From the NCBI RefSeq assembly GCF_003336875.1, contig NZ_QGNJ01000009.1, positions 1-64,000 of the forward strand: 64,000 bases of DNA, given 5' to 3'. The DNA comes from Oleisolibacter albus. Lineage in GTDB: Bacteria > Pseudomonadota > Alphaproteobacteria > Azospirillales > Azospirillaceae. Shown here piece after piece: positions 1 through 8,177 of the stretch. The position numbers and the translations under genes were made by a program. Position 1 is the first letter of the stretch; each line of letters begins with the position of its first letter. The notes under the pieces are model-generated. The model was not told the origin of the DNA. It saw only the letters and a list, made by a program, of their open reading frames with translations, and did no database searches.

Positions 1-385
1 CGAAGGGCTCGTTGCCCACGAATTCGCGCGCGCACCAGACGGCATGGCCCAGCCCCAGCGGCTCGGCCTGGCGCACATAGGAGATATAGCCGCTCTGGAT
101 CTGGATCGCCTCCACCAGCGCCAGCAGATCGGTCTTGCCGCGCGTGCGCAGCGTCGCGTTCAGCTCATAGTTCAGGTCAAAATGGTCCTCCAGCGCGCTC
201 TTCCCCCGGCTGGTGACAAAGCAGAACATCTCGATCCCGGCCGCCCGCGCCTCATCCACCGCATGCTGGATCAGCGGACGGTCCGCCAAGGGCAGCATCT
301 CCTTCGGGATCGCCTTGGTCGCAGGCAAAAACCGCGTCCCCAAACCCGCCACCGGAAATACAGCCTTGCGCACTTTTCTGGGCAT
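1..385 (-). CDS. galU: UTP--glucose-1-phosphate uridylyltransferase (N-terminal part, 3' end outside window)
   Basis: Makes UDP-glucose from UTP and glucose-1-phosphate in the cytosol, feeding exopolysaccharide and LPS sugar synthesis. The reverse-strand translation begins [20 protein letters not shown], the nucleotidyltransferase nucleotide-binding loop ([19 protein letters not shown]) placed near residues 14-32. It continues with QHAVDEA, the [14 protein letters not shown] segment and [14 protein letters not shown], all typical of bacterial GalU. About 128 residues of a roughly 290-residue family are inside the window. The rest lies to the left because the gene is read leftwards. The start chosen is the ATG complementary to 383-385; a TTG one codon upstream is possible. 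Identity is secure, but GalU cannot be separated from a close paralogue without the C-terminus. Confidence 0.93.
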   Translation of the reverse strand, partial: MPRKVRKAVFPVAGLGTRFLPATKAIPKEMLPLADRPLIQHAVDEARAAGIEMFCFVTSRGKSALEDHFDLNYELNATLRTRGKTDLLALVEAIQIQSGYISYVRQAEPLGLGHAVWCAREFVGNEPF

Positions 386-910
386 CAACAACCCCTGAAT
401 TGCTGGTTGGCACCGTCTATGGCCAAGGGGCAGGGCCGGCCGGCACGCGCCGCAGAGCCACCCCCTTGTGCCACGGCCTTAACGCACTGACAACCCGCGC
501 AGATCGGGGTATCCAGCGACACAAACGGCCAGTCCCGGCGCTCGGCCTTCGGCGACGTCTCACCTCCTGACTGGCTTTTCCGGAGCAATCCGGACGCCTT
601 TCACCTGTCGCGGTTGCAGGGACGCACGCGATGAGACCGGCCTGAACCGGCAGCGGAACGGCGTTGAAGCCCGCACCCCTTCGGCGCCAGCGACAAGGGA
701 GGATCAGCCCCCTCCGGCGCAGATGAAGATGGCGATCGGATTAGGCTGCCCCTGCCTTATCCGGGAGGGGTAAGCGCAGCTAATGGCAGACAGGCCGGGA
801 CTTTTGTATTAATAAGAGGCTAATAATGATGCCACGCCGCACCACTACCCCTTTCGGTGCGGCCCCATCGCCCGAATGGCTAAATTGGTCAAGGCCACGT
901 TGCAGGAATC
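386..910. other. Divergent intergenic region between galU and response regulator
   Basis: This 525-base stretch separates the leftward galU from the rightward response regulator, so it should hold both promoters. No convincing gene is visible; the only long reading frame (385-588, minus) has no family resemblance and its stop overlaps the galU start. An unusually AT-rich patch at 800-830 (TTTTGTATTAATAAG followed by TAATAATGAT) is the best candidate promoter for the rightward gene, but no clean -35/-10 pair with 17-base spacing could be assigned. Confidence 0.5.
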
Positions 911-1555
911 ATGATGAATATCCTTATCGGTGACGATCATCTGCTCTTCCGGGAAGGTCTCTGTCGTTTGCTGATGCAACTCGACGAGAAGGCAACGTTC
1001 GTTGAAGCCGGGACGTTCGATGAAGTGCTTCAATTGGCGCAGGGCGACCAGGAATTCGACCTGATCCTGATGGACCTGCAGATGCCAGGCTGGCCAGGCT
1101 TCGCCGGCATCCAGGAAATCTGCGAGATGCAGGCAGGAACCCCGGTGGTCATCGTCTCGGCCTCGGAATCCCAGGCGGATGTCCGTGCGGCCCTGGATGC
1201 CGGTGCCTCCGGCTACATTCCGAAATCCTCCAGCGTCAAGATCATGCTGAGCGCCCTGAACCTGGTCTTCTCCGGTGGCATCTATGTGCCGCCGGCGGCG
1301 ATCCAGGGCGAAGGCGCGGCGGCGGGCGGCACCGCCGCATCCGGCGGCGGCGGCAGTGCCGGCATGCCGGCCCTGACCCAGCGCCAGCGCGATGTGCTGC
1401 GCTGCCTGCGCGAAGGCAAATCGAACAAGCAGATCGCCTATGAGCTGGGCCTGTCCGAAGGCACGGTGAAGATCCATGTCACGGCAGTCATGCGCTCGCT
1501 GGGCGTGCGCAACCGGACCCAGGCGGTTATTGCTTCCACCGATCTGTTGCCCTGA
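911..1555 (+). CDS. LuxR/NarL-family two-component response regulator
   Basis: DNA-binding response regulator of 214 residues. An N-terminal receiver domain (about 1-120) has the acidic pair D8/D9, phospho-acceptor D55 in LILMDLQMPG and conserved K105 in GYIPKSS. A glycine/alanine-rich linker (about 130-148) joins it to a C-terminal LuxR helix-turn-helix (about 152-205; LTQRQRDVLRCL, SNKQIAYELGLSEGTVKIHV). No histidine kinase gene is adjacent, so partner and regulon are unknown. Two ATG codons are in frame at 911 and 914. The purine-rich AGGAA ends only three bases before the first, so the second may be the real start. The following methyltransferase begins 14 bases after the stop and could be co-transcribed. 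Confidence 0.9.
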   Translation: MMNILIGDDHLLFREGLCRLLMQLDEKATFVEAGTFDEVLQLAQGDQEFDLILMDLQMPGWPGFAGIQEICEMQAGTPVVIVSASESQADVRAALDAGASGYIPKSSSVKIMLSALNLVFSGGIYVPPAAIQGEGAAAGGTAASGGGGSAGMPALTQRQRDVLRCLREGKSNKQIAYELGLSEGTVKIHVTAVMRSLGVRNRTQAVIASTDLLP

Positions 1556-1569
1556 CCATCCGGACTGCC

Positions 1570-2511
1570 TTGACTGAAACGACCGCGTTCGTGGCCCCGG
1601 CCGGCACCCCGACCGGGGCCACCGGCTATCTGGCCGCTGAGGAATTCCTGGAGCCGCTGCTGCAGGAGCTTGGGGAGGTGCGTGCCGTCCATGGCCGGCT
1701 GGTGCTGGCCGACGGCCCGCCCCGCCCCGCCGCCTGGGCCCAGAACATCTGGTTCGACCCGGTGCTGCTGCCGGTCCCCTCGATCAAGCAGGGCGCCAGG
1801 GCCCTGCGCGCCATCCAGCGCAACTGGGCGCCCTACGCCTTCGCCCATCACCGGCGGACGGCGCTGATCCAGGAAAACCTGCCCCATGTCTCGGCCAAGC
1901 CGGTGGTGTTCCCCTCACCGCTGCCGACGGCCCCGCTGGGCTCCTGGACGCTGCTGGACGAGGCCACCATCCTGGCGGCGGCCCGCTGCTCCAGCCCCTA
2001 TGTCAATGGCGAGATCACCTTCGTCGAGGACAAGGTGACACCGCCGAACCGGGCCTATCTCAAGCTGTGGGAGAGCTTCACCCGCCTGGGGCTGCGGCCG
2101 CAGCCGGGGGAACTGTGCCTGGATCTGGGCGCCTGCCCCGGTGGCTGGACCTGGGTGCTGCAGAGCGGCGGCGCCCGGGTCATCGCCGTGGACAAGGCCC
2201 CGCTCGACCCGCGCATCGCCCGCCTGCCCGGTGTGACCGAGCGGCGGGAAAGCGCCTTCGGCCTGGACCCGGCCGCCATCGGGCCGGTGGACTGGCTCTG
2301 CTGCGACATCATCTGCTATCCGTCGCGGCTGCTGAGCATGGTGCGGCGCTGGCTGGCGGCGGGGACCGTGCGCAACTTCGTCTGCACCCTGAAGTTCCAG
2401 GGCGAGACCGATCACGAGACGGCGCGGGCCTTCGCCGCCATTCCCGGGTCGCAGCTGTTCCACCTGCACCATAACAAGCACGAGCTGACCTGGGTGCGGC
2501 TGGGCGCCTGA
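1570..2511 (+). CDS. RlmM-like SAM-dependent 2'-O-ribose methyltransferase
   Basis: Resembles RlmM, the FtsJ-fold enzyme that 2'-O-methylates C2498 of 23S rRNA. The Rossmann SAM motif reads LDLGACPGGWTWVL. The K-D-K-E catalytic tetrad of RrmJ/RlmM enzymes can be placed at K165 (YLKLWE), D246 (CCDI), K275 (TLKFQG) and E305 (HELTWV). At 313 residues it is shorter than the enterobacterial enzyme (about 366), mostly at the N-terminus. The start is a TTG at 1570, 14 bases after the response-regulator stop, with no strong Shine-Dalgarno; an internal GTG near 1591 is an alternative. Methyltransferase identity is clear; the exact rRNA target is inferred from family. Confidence 0.8.
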   Translation: MTETTAFVAPAGTPTGATGYLAAEEFLEPLLQELGEVRAVHGRLVLADGPPRPAAWAQNIWFDPVLLPVPSIKQGARALRAIQRNWAPYAFAHHRRTALIQENLPHVSAKPVVFPSPLPTAPLGSWTLLDEATILAAARCSSPYVNGEITFVEDKVTPPNRAYLKLWESFTRLGLRPQPGELCLDLGACPGGWTWVLQSGGARVIAVDKAPLDPRIARLPGVTERRESAFGLDPAAIGPVDWLCCDIICYPSRLLSMVRRWLAAGTVRNFVCTLKFQGETDHETARAFAAIPGSQLFHLHHNKHELTWVRLGA

Positions 2512-2522
2512 GGGCGCCCGCG

Positions 2523-3497
2523 TCAGTAGATCCGGGGATGGATGGCCAGGTCGATGGCCGGGCGCATGGCCATGGTGGCGGTATAGCCCAGCTCGATCAG
2601 CTCCTCGGCCCGGTCGAAATCCAGGATGCCGATATGGCCGATGCGCGGCGTCAGCAGCACGTCCGGCGGTTCCCCGGCCAGGCGCGAGCGGGTGATGCGG
2701 TCCTGCATGATGTCGATGGACCCGGCCAGCACCTCCAGCACATTGGGCGTGGGCTGCTTCGGCGCCAGCAGCTGCGAGGCCAGGAACTTGGTGCGCTCCC
2801 CCACCGTGGCGCCCAGCTTGGCGATGAACTGGGCCAGCGGCTTCGATGGCGGCAGCACGGCATGGTACGGCGGCTCCGGCCCGATGTCGGACGGTTCCTC
2901 CAGGGAGACGTTGACCGGCCCCGGCGCGGCCTTGGACAGGCGCGGCAGACAGGACAGGTCGCCGTTGAGGTTCACGGCGATGACGATCTCCGCCCCCATG
3001 GCCCGGCACAGCGACACCGGCACCGGATTGACCAGGGCGCCGTCCACCAGCCACATGTCCTGATGCCGCACCGCCGGGAACAGGCCGGGCATGGCGGCGG
3101 AGCAGCGCACCACATCCAGCAGATGCCCCTCGCGCAGCCAGACCTCGCGGCCCGTGGCCAGATCGGTGGCGACGGCGGCAAACGGCGTCTCCAGCCCTTC
3201 AATGGCGCGGTCGGTCCGCGGATTGCGGAACTGCTCATAGGCCTTTTCCACCGACACCAGCCCGCCGCGCGACAGGGTGATGTCGATCAGCTTCAGCACC
3301 CCCATCAGGCCGACGCGCTTGGCCCAGTCCTGGAGGTCGTCCAGCTGGTCGGTCAGCCAGGCGCCGCCCACCAGCGCGCCGACCGAGGTGCCGCAGACCA
3401 CGTCCGGGCGGATGCCGATCTCGTTCAGCGCCCGGATGACCCCGATATGGGCCCATCCCCGTGCCGCGCCGCTTCCCAGCGCAAGTCCGATCTTCAT
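2523..3497 (-). CDS. Patatin-like phospholipase, RssA/NTE type
   Basis: Predicted serine lipase/esterase of the patatin family, 324 residues. The oxyanion-hole glycine stretch GSGAARGWAHIGV is at 8-20, the nucleophile elbow GTSVG at 36-40 (S38), and the catalytic aspartate in DGALVNP at D152, forming the Ser-Asp dyad. There is no signal peptide, so it is probably cytosolic or peripheral. It converges with the upstream methyltransferase with 11 bases between stops. RssA-like proteins of this size usually have no assigned physiological substrate; phospholipid or lysophospholipid turnover is the family-level expectation only. Confidence 0.88.
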   Translation of the reverse strand: MKIGLALGSGAARGWAHIGVIRALNEIGIRPDVVCGTSVGALVGGAWLTDQLDDLQDWAKRVGLMGVLKLIDITLSRGGLVSVEKAYEQFRNPRTDRAIEGLETPFAAVATDLATGREVWLREGHLLDVVRCSAAMPGLFPAVRHQDMWLVDGALVNPVPVSLCRAMGAEIVIAVNLNGDLSCLPRLSKAAPGPVNVSLEEPSDIGPEPPYHAVLPPSKPLAQFIAKLGATVGERTKFLASQLLAPKQPTPNVLEVLAGSIDIMQDRITRSRLAGEPPDVLLTPRIGHIGILDFDRAEELIELGYTATMAMRPAIDLAIHPRIY

Positions 3498-3624
3498 GAT
3501 GCCGTCACTCTTCCCCGATACCGTCCACGCGGCGAACCAATGGCCGCCCGAATCCTTCAGGCATCTTGCGGATAGCCGGTGAACTCAGCGATAACACCCT
3601 AGAAACTAGCCGAAAGGATGGCGA

Positions 3625-4500
3625 ATGCGCGGTCTGCTGTCGCGTATCTTGTGGCCGGCCCTGCTGGCGCTGTGTATTGCCGGCTATTGGCTGGGCTGGG
3701 CCTCCGGCCATCCCGTCCTGGCCTACAACGTCACCTATTTCGGCCTGGGCGCCGTGCTGCTGCTGCTGGAACAGCGGATGCCCTATGAGACGGTCTGGCT
3801 GAAAAATGACGGCCAGATCCTCAACGACGTCGCTCACACGGCCCTGAACAAGGGCATCGGCCAGATGCTGGCCACGGTCGGCACCTTCGTCGGGGTCAGC
3901 GCCGTGGCCCCCGCCGCCGCCTCGGGCTGGTGGCCGGCCGACTGGCCGCTGGCGGCCCAGGTGGCCCTGGCCCTGGTCGTGGGCGAGTTCGGCCTCTATT
4001 GGGCGCACCGGCTGGGCCATGAATGGGGTGTCGCCTGGCAGTGGCACGCCATCCATCACAGCGTCACGCGCCTGTGGGTGGTCAATACCGGCCGCTTCCA
4101 CTTCCTCGATTCGCTGTGGAAGGCCGGATTCGCCCTGACCGTGGGGCTGGCCATGGGGGCGCCCAAGGATGTGGTGCTGTGGATGCTGGCCATCACCACC
4201 TATGTCGGGCTGCTGACCCACTGCAACATCGACATGCGCTGCGGCATCCTGAACTGGGTGTTCAGCACGCCGGAACTGCACCGCTGGCACCACAGCCGTG
4301 ACCCGGTCGAAGGCAACACCAATTACGGCGAGAACCTGATCCTCTGGGACATGCTGTTCGGCACGCGCTATCTGCCGGCCGGCCGGCGCCCCCCGGTCGA
4401 TATCGGCACCGACGACACCGTGCCCCACGGCTTCCTGGGCCAGCTGGCCCATCCTTTCCGCTCCTGGAGCAAACCCCCGCTCCGGGGCGAGGCCGACTGA
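3625..4500 (+). CDS. Sterol desaturase / fatty acid hydroxylase family protein
   Basis: Integral-membrane di-iron enzyme of 291 residues. The histidine clusters of the family are present: HRLGH after a membrane helix, HAIHHS, and ELHRWHHSR, with a further HxH-like pair in GRFHFLDS. N-terminal and central hydrophobic helices (about 7-25, 35-50, 110-130, 170-195) predict a multi-pass membrane protein. The family hydroxylates or desaturates lipids using O2; the actual substrate cannot be read from sequence. It ends seven bases before the stop of the convergent flavoprotein gene. Confidence 0.88.
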   Translation: MRGLLSRILWPALLALCIAGYWLGWASGHPVLAYNVTYFGLGAVLLLLEQRMPYETVWLKNDGQILNDVAHTALNKGIGQMLATVGTFVGVSAVAPAAASGWWPADWPLAAQVALALVVGEFGLYWAHRLGHEWGVAWQWHAIHHSVTRLWVVNTGRFHFLDSLWKAGFALTVGLAMGAPKDVVLWMLAITTYVGLLTHCNIDMRCGILNWVFSTPELHRWHHSRDPVEGNTNYGENLILWDMLFGTRYLPAGRRPPVDIGTDDTVPHGFLGQLAHPFRSWSKPPLRGEAD

Positions 4501-4507
4501 GGGACGG

Positions 4508-5710
4508 TCACGCCGCCATGCCGGCGGCGTGGCCGCTGCTCCAGGCCCATTGGAAATTGTAGCCGCCGAGCCAGCCGGTGACGTCCACCGCCTCCCCCAC
4601 CACATAGAGGCCGGGCACCGCCCTGGCCTCCAGCGTCTTGGAGGACAGGCCGGCGGTATCGACGCCGCCCAGCATGACCTCGGCCGTGCGGTAGCCCTCG
4701 GTCCCGGCGGGAACCACGGTCCAGCCGTGCAGCCGCCGCGCCGTCTCGGCCAGGTCGGCATCGCGCAGATCGGCCAGGGGCCGGCTGACCAATTGCTGCT
4801 CCAGCACCGCCGCCTCGAACAGGCGCTCGGCGAACCGGCGGGGCAGCAGCTCGGCCAGCACCGTCTTCAGCTCCACCCGCGGCCGGCTGCGCTTCAGCGC
4901 CTTCAGATGCGCCGCCAGATCGAGGTCCGGCGACAGATCCACCGTCACCCCCATCCCGTCGCGCCAATAGCTGGAGATCTGCAGGATCGAGGGGCCGGAC
5001 AGGCCGCGGTGGGTCAGCAGCAGCGCCTCGCGGAAGCTGGTCCCGGCACAGGAGACGGTCCCGTCGAGGGCGATGCCGGACAGGTCGCGGGTCTTCTCCA
5101 GCGTGGCCGGGTCGAAGGTGAAGGGCACCAGGGCCGGCCGCGGCTCGACGATGGCGAGGCCGAACCGCCGGGCCACATCCAGCGCGAAGCCGGTGGCCCC
5201 CATCTTCGGGATCGACAGGCCGCCGGTGGCCAGGACCAGCGCATCCCCGGTGACGGGGCCGTGGCTGGTGGCCAGGGCGAACCCGCCGCCATCCGGCCGC
5301 TCCACCGCGTCGATGCGGCAGGACAGACGGATCTGCACCCCGGCATCGGCGCATTCGGCCAGCAGCATGGCGACGATGTCGCGGGCCGAGCGGTCGCAGA
5401 AGAGCTGGCCCAGCTTCTTCTCGTGCCAGGGGATGCCGTGCCGTTCCACCAGATCCAGGAACTCGCGCGGCCCGTGGCGGCGCAGGGCCGAGATGGCGAA
5501 ATGCGGGTTGCGCGACAGGAAGCGCTTGGGATCGGTGCCGGTGTTGGTGAAATTGCAGCGCCCGCCGCCGGAGATCAGGATCTTCTTCCCCGCCTCCTCC
5601 GCATGGTCGAGCACCAGCACGCGCCGGCCGCGGCGCCCGGCGGTCATGGCGGCATAGAGCCCGGCGGCGCCGGCCCCGATGATCAGGACATCGTGATGGG
5701 AAGCGGTCAT
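4508..5710 (-). CDS. HI0933/YhiN-type FAD-dependent oxidoreductase
   Basis: Flavoprotein of 400 residues from the chosen ATG. It opens with a dinucleotide-binding motif (DVLIIGAGAAGLYAA), then ARG-LVLDHAEEAGKKILISGGGRCNFTN, a signature of the HI0933/YhiN family, and ends with the second FAD motif VVGEAVDVTGWLGGYNFQWAWSSG, with residues split here by conserved positions. The reaction is not established for the family. An in-frame extension upstream (to about 6241) runs through arfB and is not used: the ATG at 5710 immediately precedes the first beta-strand of the Rossmann fold. It lies 83 bases downstream of arfB on the same strand and may be co-transcribed. Confidence 0.88.
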   Translation of the reverse strand: MTASHHDVLIIGAGAAGLYAAMTAGRRGRRVLVLDHAEEAGKKILISGGGRCNFTNTGTDPKRFLSRNPHFAISALRRHGPREFLDLVERHGIPWHEKKLGQLFCDRSARDIVAMLLAECADAGVQIRLSCRIDAVERPDGGGFALATSHGPVTGDALVLATGGLSIPKMGATGFALDVARRFGLAIVEPRPALVPFTFDPATLEKTRDLSGIALDGTVSCAGTSFREALLLTHRGLSGPSILQISSYWRDGMGVTVDLSPDLDLAAHLKALKRSRPRVELKTVLAELLPRRFAERLFEAAVLEQQLVSRPLADLRDADLAETARRLHGWTVVPAGTEGYRTAEVMLGGVDTAGLSSKTLEARAVPGLYVVGEAVDVTGWLGGYNFQWAWSSGHAAGMAA

Positions 5711-5793
5711 GGCTGGCTTCTGTAGTGGCCGCAGGCGGCGGCAGCAAGGATTTCCGCCGGCCCCGCGCCGCAGCGCCCGGGCCGGTGCGCCCT

Positions 5794-6213
5794 TTAATCC
5801 GGCGTGACCTTGCCGCGCAGGCGCTTGACCTCGGAGCGGCCGCCCTTGGCTTCCAGGCGGCGCTGCTTGCTGGCCAAGGTGGGGCGGGTCGGGCGGCGCG
5901 GCGGCTGGCGCTCGGCCGCCTTCTGGATCAGCTCCACCAGCCGCAGGCGCGCATCCTCGCGGTTGCGCTCCTGACTGCGGTATTTCTGCGCGGTGATGAC
6001 CAGCACGCCCTCGTCCGTCATGCGCCGTCCGGCCAGCGTGCGCAGCTTCTGCTTGACCCAGTCGGGCAGCGCGGGCGAGTTGGCGGCATCGAAGCGCAGC
6101 TGCACCGCCGTCTCCACCTTGTTGACATTCTGCCCGCCCGGCCCCCCGGCCCGCAGGAAGCTCTCCTGCAGTTCGTCCTCGTCCAGGCTGATGAAGGGGG
6201 TGATGGCAAGCAT
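5794..6213 (-). CDS. arfB: Alternative ribosome-rescue factor / peptidyl-tRNA hydrolase ArfB
   Basis: Small RF-1-type hydrolase, 139 residues, that frees peptidyl-tRNA from stalled ribosomes. The catalytic GGQ loop is at 26-28 in AGGPGGQNVNKV, followed by the short release-factor domain. The C-terminus is a basic tail (KQRRLEAKGGRSEVKRLRGK) as used by ArfB/YaeJ to probe the empty mRNA channel. Length matches the family, and the codon-recognition domains of full release factors are absent. It is divergent from nothing; the 460 bases upstream hold phased GGTGAC repeats described separately. Confidence 0.93.
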   Translation of the reverse strand: MLAITPFISLDEDELQESFLRAGGPGGQNVNKVETAVQLRFDAANSPALPDWVKQKLRTLAGRRMTDEGVLVITAQKYRSQERNREDARLRLVELIQKAAERQPPRRPTRPTLASKQRRLEAKGGRSEVKRLRGKVTPD

Positions 6214-6331
6214 GGGGCAGACAGTCGGGAAAGTGCGGCACGGGGCCGGAGACGGCGGATGCTAGCAGAGCGGCGGCGGCGGCGAAACGCGCCGCTGTCC
6301 CGTCCCGCCGCCAGGGCGGTCACCCGGTCAA

Positions 6332-6497
6332 GGTGACATCACCTGCCGTCGCGCGACCAAAGGCGACGCAAAGGCGACATCAAAGCGACAAACGCAACGC
6401 TAAGGTGACGTCAACGTGACGCTCAGCACCGCGGGCGTTAACTTACAAGCCTTTGATTCCGTTGAATACAAGCGCCTTAAGGTGACAAAGGTGACGT
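6332..6497. repeat. Phased GGYGAC direct repeats upstream of arfB
   Basis: The gene-free stretch 6214-6676 holds at least seven copies of a degenerate GG(T/C)GAC unit. The GAC of each falls at 6335, 6355, 6365, 6376, 6387, 6407 and 6418, so steps are 10-11 bases or twice that. Two further GGTGAC copies are at 6481 and 6490. One-helical-turn spacing resembles tandem sites for OmpR/PhoB-type regulators, whose units repeat every 11 bases. No obvious gene is encoded in the stretch. The target promoter is presumably that of arfB (minus strand, start at 6213). Function is inferred. Confidence 0.55.
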
Positions 6498-6676
6498 GTG
6501 AACCGCCCCCCGCCTGTGCGACAGTCACCAATGTGACAGCGGGTGCCGGGCCAGCCCCTTCCCCGTCGGGATCTTCACCATGGACAAGAGCCGCGCATCG
6601 CGCCGATGCGTCGCCGCAGCATAGGGGATAATAGGAATTTTGTCCAATGCCGCACGGGCGGAACCCGGCCCGGTCG

Positions 6677-7078
6677 TCAGCCGGGATGGCTGATGCTGTA
6701 GCGCTCCGCCGCCAGCGTCTCGAAGGAATCGAGGTGGCGGTTCAGCAGCTTCATGTTCTTGGTGTTGGCGCGGTAGGCCACATCGAAGATTGTGCCGATG
6801 ACCGGGATCGAACCCACGGCCCAGTCCAGCCCCACATTGCCGATCATGCGCACCAGCGTCCCCGCCGGCACGCCGATGGAGCGGGCCTGAAGGATGATAT
6901 AGGCGGACACCAGGGCCGTCAGCGTGTCGCCCGCCACCGGCACCAGACTGGCAACCCCATCCAGCCCGAACCGGATGCCGGTGCCAGGAATGCGCCAGCG
7001 CGTGTCCAGCAGGTCGGAGAGCCGGCGCAGATGGGCGATGGTGGCCGGATCGACGGCCCGGGGCCTGTGGCGGGTCAC
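6677..7078 (-). CDS. DUF4112 membrane protein
   Basis: Protein of 133 residues matching the DUF4112 pattern. An N-terminal soluble segment ends in LLDTRWRIPGTGIRFGLD, followed by a hydrophobic helix (about 57-78, ending in TLTALVSAYIILQARSIGV), a conserved MIGNVGLDWAVGSIPVIGTIFD segment split around G-x-x-P, and the basic AYRANTKNMKLL stretch. Function of the family is unknown. It starts 12 bases after the yqaE-like gene on the same strand, so the two small membrane proteins probably form an operon. Confidence 0.82.
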   Translation of the reverse strand: MTRHRPRAVDPATIAHLRRLSDLLDTRWRIPGTGIRFGLDGVASLVPVAGDTLTALVSAYIILQARSIGVPAGTLVRMIGNVGLDWAVGSIPVIGTIFDVAYRANTKNMKLLNRHLDSFETLAAERYSISHPG

Positions 7079-7090
7079 CGCCTCCTCCCG

Positions 7091-7252
7091 CTATTTGTAT
7101 TTCACGATGATATAGACAGCGTGGATGATTCCGGGGATGTAGCCCAGGATCGTCAAGAGCAGATTGAGCCAGAACTGCAACCCCAGACCCACCTGCAGGA
7201 ACACGCCCAGCGGCGGCAACAGGATGGCGATCAGGATGCGCAGAACGTCCAT
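7091..7252 (-). CDS. YqaE/Pmp3-family small membrane protein
   Basis: A 53-residue protein beginning MDVLRILIAILLPPLGVFLQ and ending in YIIVKYK. It shows the two-helix layout and the LPPLGVFLQVG and LTILGYIPGIIHA signatures of the UPF0057/PMP3 family, conserved from bacteria to plants and linked to membrane potential and salt or cold stress. An AGGTTTTCC/GGAAAGG stretch precedes the ATG. It is the first gene of a likely two-gene unit with the DUF4112 gene. Confidence 0.9.
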   Translation of the reverse strand: MDVLRILIAILLPPLGVFLQVGLGLQFWLNLLLTILGYIPGIIHAVYIIVKYK

Positions 7253-7338
7253 GGGAAAACCTTTCCGTGTTTGGACCCGGTCCAGGAATAACCCATCCGG
7301 GCCGGCTTCGTTCCGGCAGCGAACGGGCGCGGCGTTCC

Positions 7339-7395
7339 CCTGGACCCTCCGCGCAGGCGGGCATCCAGGGCCGGCCCCGCCTGCGCGGGCACGAC
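7339..7395. repeat. Dispersed palindromic repeat (GCAGGCGGGCATCCAGG type)
   Basis: Between yqaE and the next gene (7253-7506) lies CCTGGACCCTCCGCGC followed by AGGCGGGCATCCAGGG, then CCCCGCCTGCGCGGGCACGA. It is a back-to-back pair of the same palindromic repeat found at 35.0-35.3 kb and 49.6-50.5 kb. It is extragenic and GC-rich like REP elements. Confidence 0.65.
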
Positions 7396-7506
7396 GCGGT
7401 GGCGGGGTGGGCCGCTTGGTCGCGGGCCGACAACCGCAGGCAGGCAGGGAAATGACGGGTGGCCGGGCGTCCCGGACGTGGCCGCGGCGTGGACGGAGGC
7501 CGGCCC

Positions 7507-8025
7507 CTATTCGCCGGCGGGGGGCGGGCGGAGGGACAGGGGGGCGGCGGTGGCGGCACGGGGATCGGCTGCGGGCGCCGGCTCCGGCGGGGGACTGTCG
7601 GGGCGGGAGCCGGGCTTCAGCGTGGCCCCGCCATGGCCCAGGGGCGGCAGCCGCTCCAGCGTGCCGGGCACGCGGTCGCGGTGCAGCGTCTCGTCCACCG
7701 CCTCCTGGCTTGGCACCAGGGGCGCCGGCGGCGGCACCAGCGCCTGATCCACCCGGCGGGCTTCGCGTTGCAGCTCATGCAGCCGGCGCTGTTCCAGCGG
7801 GTCCAGCTTGCCACGGGCGTCAAGCGTCGCGCCATCGCGCACGGCGGGCGCGAGAGTGTCACGGTAGAGCCGCGCCCGCTCCTGCTCGACCGCCGATTGC
7901 GGCGAGGAGGAGACGGCACCGGGCGACAGCGGCGATGGCCGCAGCAGCGGGTTCTGCTGGGCCACGGCCGGGCCGGCGACGAGCAGAAACAGCATCAGGG
8001 GAAGGAACGGGCGCATGAGCATCAT
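7507..8025 (-). CDS. Hypothetical secreted proline-rich protein
   Basis: About 172 residues from the ATG at 8025; in-frame ATGs at 8022 and 8016 are equally possible, and none has a strong Shine-Dalgarno. The N-terminus (MRPFLPLMLFLLVAGPAVA, then AQQ) is a clear Sec signal peptide. The mature part is a charged alpha-helical segment (VEQERARLYRDTL to LHELQREARRVDQAL) followed by a proline/alanine-rich tail. No domain is recognised. The reading frame extends upstream to 8145, but that would bury the signal peptide, so the shorter form is preferred. Periplasmic location is inferred. Confidence 0.6.
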   Translation of the reverse strand: MMLMRPFLPLMLFLLVAGPAVAQQNPLLRPSPLSPGAVSSSPQSAVEQERARLYRDTLAPAVRDGATLDARGKLDPLEQRRLHELQREARRVDQALVPPPAPLVPSQEAVDETLHRDRVPGTLERLPPLGHGGATLKPGSRPDSPPPEPAPAADPRAATAAPLSLRPPPAGE

Positions 8026-8177
8026 ATGGGGTGCCCGCCCTGCCCCGTCACCCGCCCCGTCGCCGGGGTGAACGGGAAAAGGGGGCAGAGCGGGCCGGCC
8101 GATGGCGCGCAGCCATCGCCCGTCCAGGCAATGGCGCGCAGGCAAGGGGCGCGCCCCGGCGGGATCAGATCCGGGGA

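Noticed and set aside
385-588. 67-residue minus-strand frame upstream of galU
   Set aside because: Its stop overlaps the galU ATG, but it has no ribosome site and no recognisable sequence; more likely galU leader DNA.
5711-6241. N-terminal extension of the HI0933-type flavoprotein
   Set aside because: The open frame continues upstream through arfB, but the FAD-binding fold begins right after the ATG at 5710.
6416-6631. 71-residue plus-strand frame in the GGYGAC repeat region
   Set aside because: Frame is built largely of the repeats (KVTKVTCE), has no ribosome site and no family resemblance.
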